NCBI GenBank assembly: GCA_900472625.1
Contig: UCIT01000024.1
Coordinates: 1 to 64,000, forward strand
DNA: 64,000 nt
Reading direction: 5' to 3'
DNA from: Hyphomicrobiales bacterium
GTDB lineage: Bacteria > Pseudomonadota > Alphaproteobacteria > Rhizobiales > Rhizobiaceae
Shown here piece by piece: positions 63,239 to 64,000 of this stretch (its first letter is position 1; each line of letters starts with the position of its first letter). The position numbers were made by a program, and so were the translations under genes. A model generated the notes under the pieces. The model saw only the letters and a list, made by a program, of their open reading frames with translations. It did no database searches and was not told where the DNA came from.

Positions 63239-64000
63239 TCATGCCACCGCCGTCAGCCGTTCGCCAGCCATGCGGTAGGAGATCGCCTCCGCCAGATGGA
63301 TGCGGCCGACCGTTTCGTGGCCGTCGAGATCGGCGAGCGTGCGGGCGACCTTGAGGACGCGATGGTAGCCGCGGGCGGAGAATTTCATCTTTTCGGCGGC
63401 ATCGCGCAGCAATTGCAGGCCGGATGCGTCGGGCGCGGCGTAGGTCTCGATCATCGCGGTCGAGCAGCGGGCGTTGGTGCCGATGTCGCCCAGCCCCGCC
63501 ACGCGAAAACGGTCGCGCTGCAGGTCACGGGCGCGGGCGACGCGGCGGGCGACGTCGGCGCTTTTTTCCGCCGGCGCCGGACGGATGAGGTCGAAAGCGG
63601 AGACGGCGGGAACGTCGATGCGGATGTCGATGCGATCCATCAGCGGGCCGGAAATGCGCGCCTGATAATCGGTCATGCAGCGCGGACCGCGGGCGCAGCT
63701 GTGGCCGGGTTCGCCGGCCATGCCGCAACGGCAGGGGTTCATGGCGGCAACCAGCTGGATGCTGGCGGGATAGGTAACGCGGTGATTGGCGCGGGCGATG
63801 ATGCATTCGCCGGTTTCGAGCGGCTGGCGCAGCGCATCGAGCGCCTGCGGCGAGAATTCGGGAAATTCGTCGAGGAACAGCACGCCGTGGTGCGCCAGCG
63901 ACGCCTCGCCTGGGCGGGCGCGAAAACCACCGCCGACCAGCGCCGCCATGGTGGCGGAGTGATGCGGAGTGCGGAACGGCCGGCGATCGGAGAGCTTGCC
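63239..64000 (-). CDS. Mg chelatase-like AAA+ protein (ComM/YifB), C-terminal part
   Basis: The frame runs open from the window edge to the stop at 63239. Seen are SDRRPFRTPHHSATMAALVGGG, LFLDEFPEFSPQALDALRQPLE (Walker B type), AMNPCRCG, DRIDIRIDVPAV and the final FSARGYHRVLKVARTLADLDG. This is the ComM/YifB family, linked to recombination in natural transformation. The Walker A region and N-terminal Lon-like domain lie outside the window. An apparent start at 63949 is internal. Confidence 0.88.
   Translation of the reverse strand, partial: GKLSDRRPFRTPHHSATMAALVGGGFRARPGEASLAHHGVLFLDEFPEFSPQALDALRQPLETGECIIARANHRVTYPASIQLVAAMNPCRCGMAGEPGHSCARGPRCMTDYQARISGPLMDRIDIRIDVPAVSAFDLIRPAPAEKSADVARRVARARDLQRDRFRVAGLGDIGTNARCSTAMIETYAAPDASGLQLLRDAAEKMKFSARGYHRVLKVARTLADLDGHETVGRIHLAEAISYRMAGERLTAVA

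Overview
The window looks like a chromosomal segment of an alphaproteobacterium of the order Rhizobiales, most likely family Rhizobiaceae (Ensifer/Rhizobium/Agrobacterium type). This rests on GC-rich sequence, promoters of the CTTGAC-N17-CTATAT kind, a PraR-type regulator just before metK, a DUF1150 gene after hsp20, and the order trpS, nfuA, tsaB, rimI, fur/mur, plsC/olsA, miaB, phoH, ybeY, tlyC, lnt, praR, metK, trmB, then grpE, hrcA, rph, rdgB, hemW, then dnaA, rpsT, echA, mutM, ubiE and ubiB. Species cannot be fixed from the sequence alone.

Layout. 1-13.8 kb: conserved housekeeping block, mostly on the + strand, for translation accuracy (trpS, tsaB, rimI, miaB, ybeY, trmB), Fe-S assembly (nfuA), envelope (plsC/olsA-like, lnt), one-carbon supply (metK), and an inserted BrnT/BrnA toxin-antitoxin pair. 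13.8-21.9 kb: stress and nucleotide hygiene (Nudix, hsp20-DUF1150, nucleoside hydrolase, grpE, hrcA, rph, rdgB, hemW). 22-31.6 kb: a transporter, an FhuF ferric reductase with an iron-responsive operator, then dnaA, rpsT, echA and mutM on the minus strand, and ubiE-ubiB on the + strand.

31.6-41.6 kb and 43.6-54.7 kb look like accessory DNA inserted on either side of coaBC, between ubiB and dut. They hold LysR-paired transporters and short-chain dehydrogenases, a DUF2946/PepSY membrane pair with an iron-type operator, a GntR-MFS operon, a 275-bp element with 34-bp terminal inverted repeats, an S10 peptidase, trehalose synthesis (otsB-otsA), and a choline-O-sulfate locus (LysR, choX, betC). Trehalose and choline sulfate together suggest an osmoprotection area. 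54.7-64 kb: prfC, dut, a GNAT protein, a serine hydrolase, Lrp/DMT, dps, LysE, cysK and the end of a comM/yifB-type gene.

The most unusual spot is 43858-44026. A short, two-hairpin small-RNA candidate with a near-consensus promoter and terminator lies antisense to a 28-codon ORF that has an ideal Shine-Dalgarno sequence. The arrangement resembles a type I toxin-antitoxin or other antisense-controlled micro-gene. Other notable signals are an Irr-like box at the nfuA promoter, a 24-bp perfect palindrome at the brnT promoter, a palindrome at the metK promoter, TGA-N9-TCA boxes before two iron-linked genes, and seven GANTC methylation sites clustered upstream of dnaA. No tRNA, rRNA, CRISPR array, prophage or transposase gene was recognised.
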